From Streptomyces fodineus (GTDB lineage Bacteria; Actinomycetota; Actinomycetes; Streptomycetales; Streptomycetaceae): 64,000 bases of DNA. The translations under genes were made by a program, and so were the position numbers. Numbering within the stretch: position 1 is the first letter of the stretch; every line of letters begins with the position of its first letter. Location of the stretch: assembly GCF_001735805.1 (NCBI RefSeq), contig NZ_CP017248.1:6944001-7008000 (forward strand), written 5' to 3'. The notes under the pieces were generated by a model. The model searched no databases. It was not told where the DNA came from and was given only the letters and a program-made list of their open reading frames with translations. This document shows positions 31,398 to 39,761 of the stretch, piece by piece.

Positions 31398-31841
31398 ATG
31401 CGGCTCCTGCGCTCCACCGACCTGGCCCTGCGCGTCCTGATGCGACTGGCCGTGGCCGGCGACGCCACGCCCACCACCCGCCAGGTCGCGGCGGACATGG
31501 ACGTGCCGTACACGCACGCCGCGAAGGTCGTCGCCGAACTCCAGCACCTGGGCCTCGTCGACGCCCGGCGCGGCCGGGGCGGCGGCCTCACCCTCACCGC
31601 CGAGGGCCGTACGGCGTCGGTCGGCGCGGTGGTGCGCCGCTTCGAGGGCGACGGTGACGTGGTCGACTGCGAGGGCCCGACCCCCTGCCCCCTGAACACC
31701 GGCTGCCGGCTGCGCGGCGCCCTGCGCCGGGCCCAGGAGGCGTTCTTCGCCGCGCTGGACCCGGTCACCGTCGCCGAGATCGTCGCCGAACCGACGGGCC
31801 CTCTGTTGCTGGGGATCTCGCGGGGCACGTTGGGCGGCTGA
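31398..31841 (+). CDS. nsrR: NsrR, Rrf2-family nitric-oxide-sensing Fe-S repressor
   Basis: The 147-residue winged-helix protein has three cysteines in the Rrf2 arrangement, Cys91, Cys97 and Cys103 (DCEGPTPCPLNTGC), and Asp8 near the N-terminus. In S. coelicolor NsrR the [4Fe-4S] cluster is held by three such cysteines and Asp8, so the ligand set is complete. NO destroys the cluster and releases DNA. The flavohaemoglobin gene hmpA lies nearby with a clear 11-1-11 operator. ATG 31398 is chosen because the upstream in-frame ATG 31374 lies inside the operator. Confidence 0.93.
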   Translation: MRLLRSTDLALRVLMRLAVAGDATPTTRQVAADMDVPYTHAAKVVAELQHLGLVDARRGRGGGLTLTAEGRTASVGAVVRRFEGDGDVVDCEGPTPCPLNTGCRLRGALRRAQEAFFAALDPVTVAEIVAEPTGPLLLGISRGTLGG

Positions 31842-31863
31842 CGCCCCTGTCCGAAAGGCGTCG

Positions 31864-32820
31864 TTGATCACCGGGCGGACCTGGCGAAGGCTGGTCCCCG
31901 ACTTCCGGGGCGCGGCCTTCGAGGCGCTGGCGGAGCTCGGGATTCTGCAGGAGGTGCGCGGGCATGCCACGGGGATGCGCGGCACCGACCTGCTGGACGC
32001 CGACGGCAACCGCGCGGGCGAACTGCCCGCCGAGGTCTTCGCCGGTGAACTGGAGGTGCCCAAACGGGAGTTGACCCGCATCCTGCACGCCCGTACGGCG
32101 GACGCGGTGCGCTATGTCTTCGCCGACTCGGTCAACGCGATCGAGCAGGACGCCGACGGGGTCCGGGTCGGCTTCGAACGCGGCGCCCCGGACACCTACG
32201 ACCTGGTCGTCGGCGCCGACGGCCTCTACTCCGCGGTGCGCCGGCTGGTCTTCGGCCCGCACGGCGAGACGGTCCGGTACCTCGGCATGTCGGGCGTGGG
32301 CTTCACCGCGCCGAACCGGCTGGGCCTGGACCACCGGGGCGCGCTGTGGCAGAACCAGGGCCGGACGGTCTACGCCTTCAGCGCGGCCGACCCGGAGCGG
32401 ATGTCCGTCAGCCTCTCCTTCGCCGGCGACTCGCCGAAGCCGGACCTGCTGGAGCGCGCGGAACAGGAGCGGATCACCCGGGAGCGGATGGCCGGCGCCG
32501 GCTGGATCGTGCCCCGCCTGCTGGACGACATGTCCGCCGCCGAGGACCTCTACTTCTCCTCTGCCTGCCAGGTCCACCTCGACCGCTGGTCCGAGGGCCG
32601 GGTCGTGCTGGTGGGCGACGCCGGCTACTGCGCCGCCCCCACCTCGGGCATGGGCACCTCCCAGGCCCTGATCGGCGCCCGCGCCCTCGCCCGGCACCTC
32701 ACCGAGTCAGGCGAGGACCACACCAAGGCCTTCGCCGCCTATGAGCAGGAGCTGCGCCCGTACGTGGCGGAGAACCAGGAGACCGGCCGCGAGGGCGCCC
32801 GCCGCTTCGGCGCCGAATGA
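31864..32820 (+). pseudogene. N-terminally truncated FAD-dependent monooxygenase
   Basis: The readable frame has about 318 residues and matches class A flavin monooxygenases from their second motif on: the VDFRGAAFE-like start (PDFRGAAFEALAELGILQEV), YDLVVGADGLYSAVRR (the D-G motif) and GRVVLVGDAGYCAAPTSGMGT (the G-D FAD-ribityl motif). The first 35-45 residues, including the G-x-G-x-x-G dinucleotide fingerprint, are missing. The only start is a TTG at 31864, 22 bases after nsrR. Without the fingerprint it should not bind FAD, so I call it a remnant. A deletion that brought nsrR next to it would explain the junction. Confidence 0.75.
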
Positions 32821-32840
32821 TCCGGAGGCCGTAGGGCCTT

Positions 32841-34025
32841 CTAGCCCTGCGCCGGCCACAGGTCCGGGCCGAACACCTCGTAGTGGATGCCGGCCGGGGC
32901 CACGCCCTTCTCGATCAGCTGGGCGCGCACCGCGCGCATGAACGGCAGCGGACCGCACAGGTACGCGCGCGTGCCGGCCGGTACGGCGATGCCGGCGAGG
33001 TCGACCAGGCCGGTGCGGGTGCCGGGCCCGGCGTCCCGGTCGTAGAAGAAGTGCACGGACGCGTCCGGCAGCTTCCCGGCGTACGTCTCGTGGTCGGTGC
33101 GCAGGGCGTGGTCGGCGGGGGAGCGGTCGCCGTGCACGACGGTGACCGGACCGCGGTGGCCGCCGCCCGCGAGGTCGGCCAGCATCGCGATCATCGGGGT
33201 CACGCCGATGCCGGCGGAGGCGAGCAGCAGGGGGGTCTCGGCGCCGGCGTCCAGGACGAGGTCGCCGTAGGGCTCGGAGAGGTCCAGGACGTCGCCGACG
33301 CGCACGCGCGCGTGGAGGTGGTTCGAGACCTCGCCGTCGGGCGCGTCGTCGCCGGTGACCCGCTTGACGCTGAACTGGCGGAGCGTCTCGCCCGGCGCGC
33401 CCGAGAGGCTGTACTGGCGTATCTGCCGGGCGCCGTCGGGCAGCTCGACCTGGACGGAGACGTACTGGCCGGCGCGGAAGCCGCGCACCGGGCCGCCGTC
33501 GGCCGGGCGCAGCCGGAAGGTGACGACGTCCGCCGTCTCCTCGACGCGCTCCACGACCTCCCACGGCCGCCGCTCGGTGCTGCCGCTCTCCTCGTACAGC
33601 CGCTTCTCGACGGCGATGAGCGCGTTCGCCATCAGCCAGTAGACCTCGTCCCAGGCGGCGGCCACCTCGGGCGTGACGGCCTCGCCGAGGACCTCGACGA
33701 TGGCGGCGAAGAGGTGCTCGTGCACCACCGGGTAGTGCCCGGGGGCCACGCCCAGGGAGGCGTGCTTGTGGGCGATGCGGCCGAGCATCGCGTCGGGCCG
33801 GGTGTCCGGGTGTTCCAGCAGATGCGTGGCGAAGGCGGCGATGGAGCCGGCGAGGGCCTGCTTCTGGGCGCCGGAGGCCTGGTTGCCGCGGTTGAACAGG
33901 TCGCGCAGCAGTTCGGGGTGGGCGGCGAAGAGCCGGGCGTAGAAGCGCTCGGCGATCTCGCCGATGGCCGCGCCGACGGCGGGAAGGGTGGCGCGGACGG
34001 TGGCTGCGGACGGTTCGGACAGCAT
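32841..34025 (-). CDS. hmpA: Flavohaemoglobin (nitric oxide dioxygenase)
   Basis: The enzyme converts NO and O2 to nitrate using NAD(P)H and FAD. The 394-residue protein has a globin domain (1-140) with the proximal His region RIAHKHASLGVAPGHYPVVH, then an FAD-binding barrel with RQYSLSGAP and GEVSNHLHA, and an NAD domain with LLLASAGIGVTPMIAML and YLCGPLPFM. The ATG 34025 start has GAGGAG upstream. A TACGAT -10 with TTGCAT -35 is overlapped by a near-perfect NsrR operator. It is convergent with the broken monooxygenase, and nsrR lies 1 kb away. Confidence 0.96.
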   Translation of the reverse strand: MLSEPSAATVRATLPAVGAAIGEIAERFYARLFAAHPELLRDLFNRGNQASGAQKQALAGSIAAFATHLLEHPDTRPDAMLGRIAHKHASLGVAPGHYPVVHEHLFAAIVEVLGEAVTPEVAAAWDEVYWLMANALIAVEKRLYEESGSTERRPWEVVERVEETADVVTFRLRPADGGPVRGFRAGQYVSVQVELPDGARQIRQYSLSGAPGETLRQFSVKRVTGDDAPDGEVSNHLHARVRVGDVLDLSEPYGDLVLDAGAETPLLLASAGIGVTPMIAMLADLAGGGHRGPVTVVHGDRSPADHALRTDHETYAGKLPDASVHFFYDRDAGPGTRTGLVDLAGIAVPAGTRAYLCGPLPFMRAVRAQLIEKGVAPAGIHYEVFGPDLWPAQG

Positions 34026-34055
34026 CGGGGACTCCTCGCGTCTCGACTGATCCGA

Positions 34056-34088
34056 ATCGTAAGAAAACTTGCATCTGAGATGCAAATT
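34056..34088 (-). promoter_or_regulatory. hmpA promoter with NsrR operator
   Basis: Half-sites AACTTGCATCT and AGATGCAAATT around a single G (34066-34088) match each other at 10 of 11 positions, the 11-1-11 layout of S. coelicolor NsrR sites. The minus-strand -35 TTGCAT (34080-34085) and -10 TACGAT (34056-34061) are 18 bp apart, so bound NsrR covers the -35. The remaining bases to 34332 hold nothing I recognise. Confidence 0.8.
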
Positions 34089-34332
34089 AAACGGACGTGG
34101 CATCGCTCACGCCGGAAAGCGGATCGCCCATTACGGATGTCGGTCCAAGCAGGCAAGATGGGCGACACAGCGGTACACCTGCCGTACGAGAGGCGTTCAG
34201 GCCGAGGACGCATCCGCGATCAAGGTCCGCAACGCGCACGAAATGGTGTTGTGGTGGGATGCTCAGGTGCCCGACCGCCTCCCACGGCACCGGGGACAGG
34301 CGGCCTGACCAGCAAGGATGGGGTAGCGGAAG

Positions 34333-35694
34333 ATGGACAAGCAGCAGGAGTTCGTGCTCCGGACGTTGGAGGAGCGCGACATCCGGTTCGTACGCCTGTG
34401 GTTCACGGACGTGCTGGGCTTCCTCAAGTCCGTCGCCGTGGCCCCCGCCGAGCTGGAGCAGGCCTTCGACGAGGGCATCGGCTTCGACGGCTCGGCCATC
34501 GAGGGCTTCGCCCGGGTCTACGAGTCCGACATGATCGCCAAGCCGGACCCGTCCACCTTCCAGGTCCTGCCCTGGCGCGCGGAGACCCCCGGCACCGCCC
34601 GCATGTTCTGCGACATCCTCATGCCGGACGGCTCCCCGTCCTTCGCGGACCCGAGGTATGTGCTCAAGCGCGCCCTGGCCCGCACCTCCGACCTCGGCTT
34701 CACCTTCTACACCCACCCCGAGATCGAGTTCTTCCTGCTCAAGGACCGCCCGCTCGACGGCTCCCGCCCCACCCCGGCGGACAACTCGGGCTACTTCGAC
34801 CACACCCCGACCAACGTCGGCATGGACTTCCGCCGCCAGGCGATCACCATGCTGGAGTCGATGGGCATCTCGGTGGAGTTCTCCCACCACGAGGGCGCGC
34901 CGGGCCAGCAGGAGATCGACCTGCGCTACGCCGACGCGCTCTCCACGGCCGACAACATCATGACGTTCCGGCTGGTCATGAAGCAGGTGGCGCTGGAGCA
35001 GGGCGTCCACGCGACCTTCATGCCGAAGCCTTTCTCCGAGCACCCGGGCTCCGGCATGCACACGCACCTCTCCCTCTTCGAGGGCGACCGCAACGCGTTC
35101 TACGAGTCCGGCGCCGAGTACCAGCTCTCCAAGGTCGGCCGCTCCTTCATCGCGGGCCTGCTGCGCCACGCGGCGGAGATCTCCGCGGTCACCAACCAGT
35201 GGGTGAACTCCTACAAGCGCATCTGGGGCGGCTCCGAGCGCACGGCGGGCGCCGGCGGCGAGGCCCCGTCGTACATCTGCTGGGGCCACAACAACCGCAG
35301 CGCCCTGGTCCGCGTCCCGATGTACAAGCCCGGCAAGACCGGCTCCGCCCGCGTCGAGGTCCGCTCCCTGGACTCCGGCGCCAACCCGTACCTCGCCTAC
35401 GCCCTCCTCCTGGCCTCGGGCCTGAAGGGCATCGAGGAGGGCTACGAGCTCCCGCCGGGCGCCGAGGACGACGTCTGGGCCCTCTCCGACGCCGAGCGCC
35501 GCGCGATGGGCATCGAACCCCTCCCGCAGAACCTCGGCGAGGCCCTCACCCTGATGGAACGCAGCGACCTGGTCGCCGAGACCCTCGGCGAACACGTCTT
35601 CGACTTCTTCCTGCGCAACAAGCGCCAGGAGTGGGAGGAGTACCGCTCGGAGGTCACGGCGTTCGAGCTGCGGAAGAACCTGCCGGTGCTGTAG
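34333..35694 (+). CDS. glnA2: Glutamine-synthetase-like ligase (GlnA2 type)
   Basis: The 453-residue protein has the GSI layout: LWFTDVLGFLKSVAVAP, GFDGSAIEGFARVYESDM, THPEIEFFLL (metal Glu), EGAPGQQEIDLRY, the catalytic flap region HPGSGMHTHLSLFEG and YICWGHNNRSALVR. Tyr in GYELPPG aligns by eye with the adenylylated Tyr of NLYDLPPE. Its place near glnE matches glnA2 of S. coelicolor. That protein is not the main glutamine synthetase; such paralogues can gamma-glutamylate polyamines, so the substrate here may be an amine rather than ammonia. A terminator hairpin follows. Confidence 0.85.
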   Translation: MDKQQEFVLRTLEERDIRFVRLWFTDVLGFLKSVAVAPAELEQAFDEGIGFDGSAIEGFARVYESDMIAKPDPSTFQVLPWRAETPGTARMFCDILMPDGSPSFADPRYVLKRALARTSDLGFTFYTHPEIEFFLLKDRPLDGSRPTPADNSGYFDHTPTNVGMDFRRQAITMLESMGISVEFSHHEGAPGQQEIDLRYADALSTADNIMTFRLVMKQVALEQGVHATFMPKPFSEHPGSGMHTHLSLFEGDRNAFYESGAEYQLSKVGRSFIAGLLRHAAEISAVTNQWVNSYKRIWGGSERTAGAGGEAPSYICWGHNNRSALVRVPMYKPGKTGSARVEVRSLDSGANPYLAYALLLASGLKGIEEGYELPPGAEDDVWALSDAERRAMGIEPLPQNLGEALTLMERSDLVAETLGEHVFDFFLRNKRQEWEEYRSEVTAFELRKNLPVL

Positions 35695-35705
35695 GGGCAG
35701 GCCGG

Positions 35706-35767
35706 AGCGGATTTCCGGCGGAATGCGCGCCCGTGGGGCCGGCGGTCATGGACCGTCGGCCCCACGG
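35706..35767 (+). repeat. Terminator-bearing direct repeat, copy A
   Basis: This roughly 62-bp element ends in a 17-bp stem (35731-35747 / 35751-35767, one G-T pair, ATG loop). A near-identical copy lies at 37081-37140. It sits just past glnA2 and serves as its likely terminator, and also that of the convergent metallopeptidase-like gene. Confidence 0.85.
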
Positions 35768-35796
35768 CGTCTCACAGCTGCCGTGCCGGCGGGCAG

Positions 35797-36813
35797 TCAC
35801 TGCGCTGGAGCATGCACCTTGTTCGACCACATGAGCTGGATCGGAGCCGTGCCGTTCCCTTGGGTGAGTTGCACGACCTTGAAAACTTGCGTGAGTGGTG
35901 CGTTCGGTGTGGATTCGACCTCTTTGATGGGGAGATCGCCGATCTCGCCGTTGCCTCCGTCGGAATACCACCCGATCTTCGAGTCGTCGTTCAGCCGGAC
36001 GGCGTCCTCCACGTCGGGGTCGGTCCGTGCTTCGTTGAGTTCGTGGTAGAAGGTGGCGACCACATTCTGCCAGGCGCCATTTTCCCCATCGAACACCGCA
36101 ATGCCGTTGTTTCCCTCAGAGAAAACTCCGACCGCGTAGTAGACCGTGACGTCCTCACCGTTGTGGTTCACGTGCACCGAGCCGTGGTAACCACCAAGTC
36201 CTTGTGTGGAGTCGGCCGCGTCGTCATCTATCTTGATCAGTGCGCGCTTACGGCGACCGTGTTCCTCTTCCGTGCCGGGCGGAGGGTGGAATCCCGGCGA
36301 GAAGCCGTCGACCAGGACGATGCCACGCGGAAGCATGAGGTTGATGACGCTCTGCCCGGGATCCTTTTTCCCCAGCACCCCGTTCAGGAACAGCTCCTCG
36401 GCCAGTGCTTCTGCCTGGTTCTTGAAGAACTTCGGTGTCACGTTGTCCGCCACCACGTGTGGTGGCAGCTTCGTGGACGTGATTTTCTGGCCCGGGTAGT
36501 ACTGGGCAATCACCGATTGCAACTCGCTGTCCGACATCGCGGCAGAAAGTGCCTCATCGATGTTCTTCATGTCAGACGAGGCCCAGGCTTCCGCGCCGCC
36601 GAGGAAGCAGTTGACGAAGACCAAATCCTTGATCTTCTTTCCTTTGTGGTCCGTCATGTCCCACTCCGGGCGCACGCGAAATCCGGCGGAGGTAACAGCC
36701 TTCGACGTCACGGCTGCGGCAGCGTGCCTCGCATGATACGCCTGAGCGACCGGCGAGCCGGGACGTATCACGACGTTGAGGGGACGAATCTCCCCGTTCT
36801 CTCTGTGAATCAC
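35797..36813 (-). CDS. Metallopeptidase-like protein with HELxEAxTDP motif, lower GC
   Basis: The 338-residue protein has no signal peptide. Near the C-terminus, FYHELNEARTDPD matches the HE-x-x-E-x-x-T-D-P motif of a zinc-peptidase-like group that includes plant EXORDIUM-type proteins. GIVLVDGFSPG and GSVHVNHNGEDVTVYYAVGVF precede it. The start is GTG 36813 with AAGGGA upstream. Lines I counted run near 58% GC, against over 70% for the neighbours, and codon choice is looser, suggesting recent arrival. It is flanked by two copies of a terminator repeat. The 267 bases upstream of the start to 37080 hold no gene I recognise. Activity is unproven. Confidence 0.7.
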   Translation of the reverse strand: MIHRENGEIRPLNVVIRPGSPVAQAYHARHAAAAVTSKAVTSAGFRVRPEWDMTDHKGKKIKDLVFVNCFLGGAEAWASSDMKNIDEALSAAMSDSELQSVIAQYYPGQKITSTKLPPHVVADNVTPKFFKNQAEALAEELFLNGVLGKKDPGQSVINLMLPRGIVLVDGFSPGFHPPPGTEEEHGRRKRALIKIDDDAADSTQGLGGYHGSVHVNHNGEDVTVYYAVGVFSEGNNGIAVFDGENGAWQNVVATFYHELNEARTDPDVEDAVRLNDDSKIGWYSDGGNGEIGDLPIKEVESTPNAPLTQVFKVVQLTQGNGTAPIQLMWSNKVHAPAQ

Positions 36814-37048
36814 GGCAGTCCCTTTTCCTGATCAGGCTTCCAGGCGTGATGTGTCGTCGCGTCGGCAAAGCGGCGGCGACTTCATCGGAAAGGAATTCTG
36901 GTTGACAAGTCGGTGACTCGCGCCGAGTGTCGGCCTGGCGAGGGCAACTCCTCCAACCAGGCTACGCCGATCGGGTAGGTGACGCATCTCTGCGAGCAGA
37001 TGCCCGGCTTACAACGCCTGGCACATGAGGGGCACTTGGAATTCAGCG

Positions 37049-37070
37049 CCCCGGATCGGCCGGAGTCACG
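37049..37070 (+). repeat. 22-bp repeat flanking the small secreted gene, copy 1
   Basis: CCCCGGATCGGCC followed by GTCACG matches 37445-37466 at 19 of 22 positions. The two copies enclose hairpin copy B and the small secreted-protein gene. Confidence 0.6.
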
Positions 37071-37080
37071 CCGAAGCAGA

Positions 37081-37140
37081 AGCGGAATTCCGGCGGAACG
37101 ATCCCGTGGGGCCGGCGGTCGTGGACCGTCGGCCCCACGG
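37081..37140 (-). repeat. Terminator-bearing direct repeat, copy B
   Basis: This second copy of the element at 35706-35767 is about 90% identical by eye, with a 2-base length difference. Its 17-bp stem is 37104-37120 / 37124-37140 with a GTG loop. It lies just past the stop of the small secreted gene and is its likely terminator. Confidence 0.85.
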
Positions 37141-37160
37141 TGCCCGGCCGCGCCGGCGGT

Positions 37161-37430
37161 TCACCGTGGATCGTCGGACAGGCCGGTGATCTGCTGGGGC
37201 TGTTGGTGGTGGACGTGGGCGCGGTCGTTGCAGGCGTCGTACACCGACTGGCCCGTCCATGGTGCGGCGAGCGGGACGAGCCCGAGGGCCTGCTCGCAGA
37301 GTTTGTTCCCGGTCAGGGTCCGGCCGGCGATGTTGATGCGGCCGCGGCTGCCGTGGCCCTCGGCGTGGGCCGGGGCGGCGAGCGTGAGACCGGCCGCGGT
37401 GAGCGCGGCGAGAGCGGTGATCTTCTTCAT
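37161..37430 (-). CDS. Small secreted protein
   Basis: The 89-residue precursor has a clear signal peptide (MKKITALAALTAAGLTLAAP, cleavage near AHAEG). The mature part is about 65 residues with two cysteines (NKLCEQALG and YDACNDRAH) that could form one disulfide, and a His/Gln-rich VHHQQPQQITG tail. The spacing resembles that of small Streptomyces secreted proteins, but it is not a chaplin, and no family was recognised. The hairpin repeat follows the stop. Confidence 0.72.
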   Translation of the reverse strand: MKKITALAALTAAGLTLAAPAHAEGHGSRGRINIAGRTLTGNKLCEQALGLVPLAAPWTGQSVYDACNDRAHVHHQQPQQITGLSDDPR

Positions 37431-37444
37431 AGCCTGGTCAACGA

Positions 37445-37466
37445 CCCCGGATCGGCCCAGGTCACG
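37445..37466 (+). repeat. 22-bp repeat flanking the small secreted gene, copy 2
   Basis: This is the partner of 37049-37070, lying just upstream of the small secreted gene (15 bases before its ATG on the coding strand). It could carry a regulatory site or mark a duplication edge. Confidence 0.55.
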
Positions 37467-37484
37467 CGGCTGACGGCGGTGCGG

Positions 37485-38504
37485 CTATCCGACATACGCC
37501 GGTGACACCGCCGCCGTGCTGATCCGCCGCGCGGCCCCCGACCCGTCCGCCGGCACCTGGTAGAGATCGGCGCCGTAGTCGCCCGGCAGCGCGTACACGA
37601 CCGTACGGGCGTCCCGCCATACCGCCTGGTCGTCCACGCTCCTCGGCTCGGCCAGCGGAGTCTCCCGCATGGTCCGCAGGTCCAGGACGTACAGATGCCA
37701 AGGAGCGTCCTTCGGCAGGCCCTTGACCCGCTTCTTGTAGGCGATCCGCGTTCCGTCCGGCGAGAGGGACGGGCACTCCACGTTCGCGTGCAGCATGGTG
37801 ACCGTACGGGCCCGCAGGTCGGCCCTCACCAGATGGGTACGGCCCCTGGTCGCCAACGTCGCGTAGAACGTGCGGTCGTCCGCCGCGAACGTCACGCCCC
37901 AGAAGTTGGCGTCCGCCGCCCGGTACGGATGCCCGTCCTCGACGACCCTGAAGTCCTCCAGCGACGGAATTAGTTCGCCGCTCCTGGTGTCCACGATCGC
38001 CGTGCGCGTGGAGAAGTTCGTACCGGCGTACGAGTCACCGCCCACGAACGCCGTCCAGGCCGCGAAGTGGCCCGTCGGCGAGATACGGGCACGGGACGGA
38101 ATGCCCGGGACGTCATAGCGGTGCTCGGTCCGCAGCCGAGCGTCCAGAACCAGCGCGCGATACGTGTCCGACACCGTCCCGTGCACGGCCTGCAGGCACA
38201 CCCCCGTCCCCGAAGCGGCATAGAAACGAAGGCACTTGAGGCCGGAGGCGGTGCGCGGCCCGGACGGATCGTCCGCCGGGACCGTCGTGAGCTCGTCCCG
38301 GTGCGGGCCCCAGGCCATGTTCCGGAAGACCATCCGCCCACGCCCGGTCAGCGTCACCGTGCCCGTCGTGACCCGCGGACCGCCCGCCTGGGTGTGGTTA
38401 CGGCGGTCGGCCCGCGCGGAGGCGTGCAGCACGGACGCCAGGCCCACCGCCGCGAGCACGGCGACGGCGGCGAGGAGGATCAGGATGCGACCGCGTACGG
38501 TCAT
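37485..38504 (-). CDS. TolB-like beta-propeller protein, membrane-anchored
   Basis: The 339-residue protein has an N-terminal membrane anchor (ILILLAAVAVLAAVGLASVL) and repeated blades of WD40/TolB type: ISPTGHFAAWTAFVGG, VTFAADDRTFYATLATRG and CPSLSPDGTRIAYKKRVKG (the S-P-D-G-x-x-I-A-Y motif), then LYVLDLRTMRETPLAEP. These fold into a propeller used for protein or ligand binding outside the cell. The ATG overlaps the MFS stop (ATGA), making it the third gene of a phosphoesterase-MFS-propeller operon. No catalytic residues were identified. Confidence 0.82.
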   Translation of the reverse strand: MTVRGRILILLAAVAVLAAVGLASVLHASARADRRNHTQAGGPRVTTGTVTLTGRGRMVFRNMAWGPHRDELTTVPADDPSGPRTASGLKCLRFYAASGTGVCLQAVHGTVSDTYRALVLDARLRTEHRYDVPGIPSRARISPTGHFAAWTAFVGGDSYAGTNFSTRTAIVDTRSGELIPSLEDFRVVEDGHPYRAADANFWGVTFAADDRTFYATLATRGRTHLVRADLRARTVTMLHANVECPSLSPDGTRIAYKKRVKGLPKDAPWHLYVLDLRTMRETPLAEPRSVDDQAVWRDARTVVYALPGDYGADLYQVPADGSGAARRISTAAVSPAYVG

Positions 38505-39760
38505 GCGGGCACCGCCCCCTTCGGACGGACGACGACGGAGAAGACCACACAGACGACCAGAGCCGTCGCCGCACCCGCCAGAGCGGCCCGGTCCCCCCAC
38601 ACCGTCCAGGCCGCGCCGAACAGAAGACTGCAGGCGAACCGGGCGAGGGCCTGCCCGGTCTGCACGAGGGCCAGCCCGGAGGAGCGCAGCGCCTTGGGCA
38701 CCCCGTCCGAGGCCGCCGCCATCAGCACCCCGTCGGTGGCCGCGTAGAAGGCGCCGTGCAGGGCGAGGACGACGTACGGCAGCGGCGAGCCCCGCCACGC
38801 CGTGAGCAGCAGCGCGTACGCGACGAGCAGGGCACCGTGCCCGGCCACGAACACCGCCCACCTGCCCACCCGGTCCGCGAGCCACCCGAGCGGCATCGCG
38901 AGCAGCAGGAACGAGGCGGCCGTACCGAGCGGCAGCAGCGCGAACCAGCGGTCCGGGACGCCGAGCCGGCGCTGGAGCAGCAGATACACGAACGAGTCAC
39001 TGACCGTGGCGAGACCCAGCAACAGCGCGCACACGGCGATCCGCCGCAACCCGCGCCGCCGCAACAGCCCCACCGCACCCCGCAGGGTGGGCCGTTCGTC
39101 CGCGACCGCCTCCCCTCGCCCGCCGGGCACGAACAGGACCAGCACCAGAACACCGAGCGCCGCGACACAGAAGCTGACGGTGAACACCGCGTCGTACCCG
39201 TCGACCGTCGCCCGCAGGATCAGGAACGCCACCAGCGGCCCGAGCAGCGCACCGGCCGTGTCCATGGCCCGGTGGACCCCGAAAGCGCGCCCCCGGGACT
39301 CGGTCGTACTCGACAACGAGATGAGGGCATCGCGCGGAGCGGTCCGCAGCCCCTTGCCCGTGCGGTCGGCGGCGAGGACCAGCCCGATCGGGGTCAGCGA
39401 ATGCGCGACCAGCAGCAACGGCTTGCACACGGCGGAGACGCCGTACCCGAACCCCGCGACCCACTTGTGCCGTCCCCCGCCCCGGTCCGCCAGATGCCCG
39501 CCCACGAGCCGTACGACCGCCGAGAAGCCGTTGTAGATGCCGTCGAGCAGCCCGAACCCCAGCGGGGACAGACCGAGCCCGCTGACCAGGTACAGGGGCA
39601 GTACGGCGGTGACCATCTCGGACGAGACATCCGTGACCAGACTGACCGTTCCCAGCGCGAGCACGGTCGGGGCGATCGCGGCACGGCGCCGCCCGGCCAG
39701 TGGCCGGACGGCACCGTCCGCGGACGCCGGCGTACTCGCGCGGCTGTCCGCTACGTACAC
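38501..39760 (-). CDS. MFS transporter in an operon with a phosphoesterase
   Basis: The 419-residue protein has 12 spans. Distinctive parts are SLVTDVSSEMVTAVLPLYLV at the first helix and ADRTGKGLRTAPRDALISLS in the loop after helix 4, as in a group of MFS proteins of unknown substrate found in actinobacteria and proteobacteria. The GTG start lies 1 base after the phosphoesterase stop, and the stop overlaps the propeller gene. The context suggests uptake or efflux of something released by the secreted phosphoesterase; that is inference. Confidence 0.85.
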   Translation of the reverse strand: MYVADSRASTPASADGAVRPLAGRRRAAIAPTVLALGTVSLVTDVSSEMVTAVLPLYLVSGLGLSPLGFGLLDGIYNGFSAVVRLVGGHLADRGGGRHKWVAGFGYGVSAVCKPLLLVAHSLTPIGLVLAADRTGKGLRTAPRDALISLSSTTESRGRAFGVHRAMDTAGALLGPLVAFLILRATVDGYDAVFTVSFCVAALGVLVLVLFVPGGRGEAVADERPTLRGAVGLLRRRGLRRIAVCALLLGLATVSDSFVYLLLQRRLGVPDRWFALLPLGTAASFLLLAMPLGWLADRVGRWAVFVAGHGALLVAYALLLTAWRGSPLPYVVLALHGAFYAATDGVLMAAASDGVPKALRSSGLALVQTGQALARFACSLLFGAAWTVWGDRAALAGAATALVVCVVFSVVVRPKGAVPA

Positions 39761-39761
39761 G

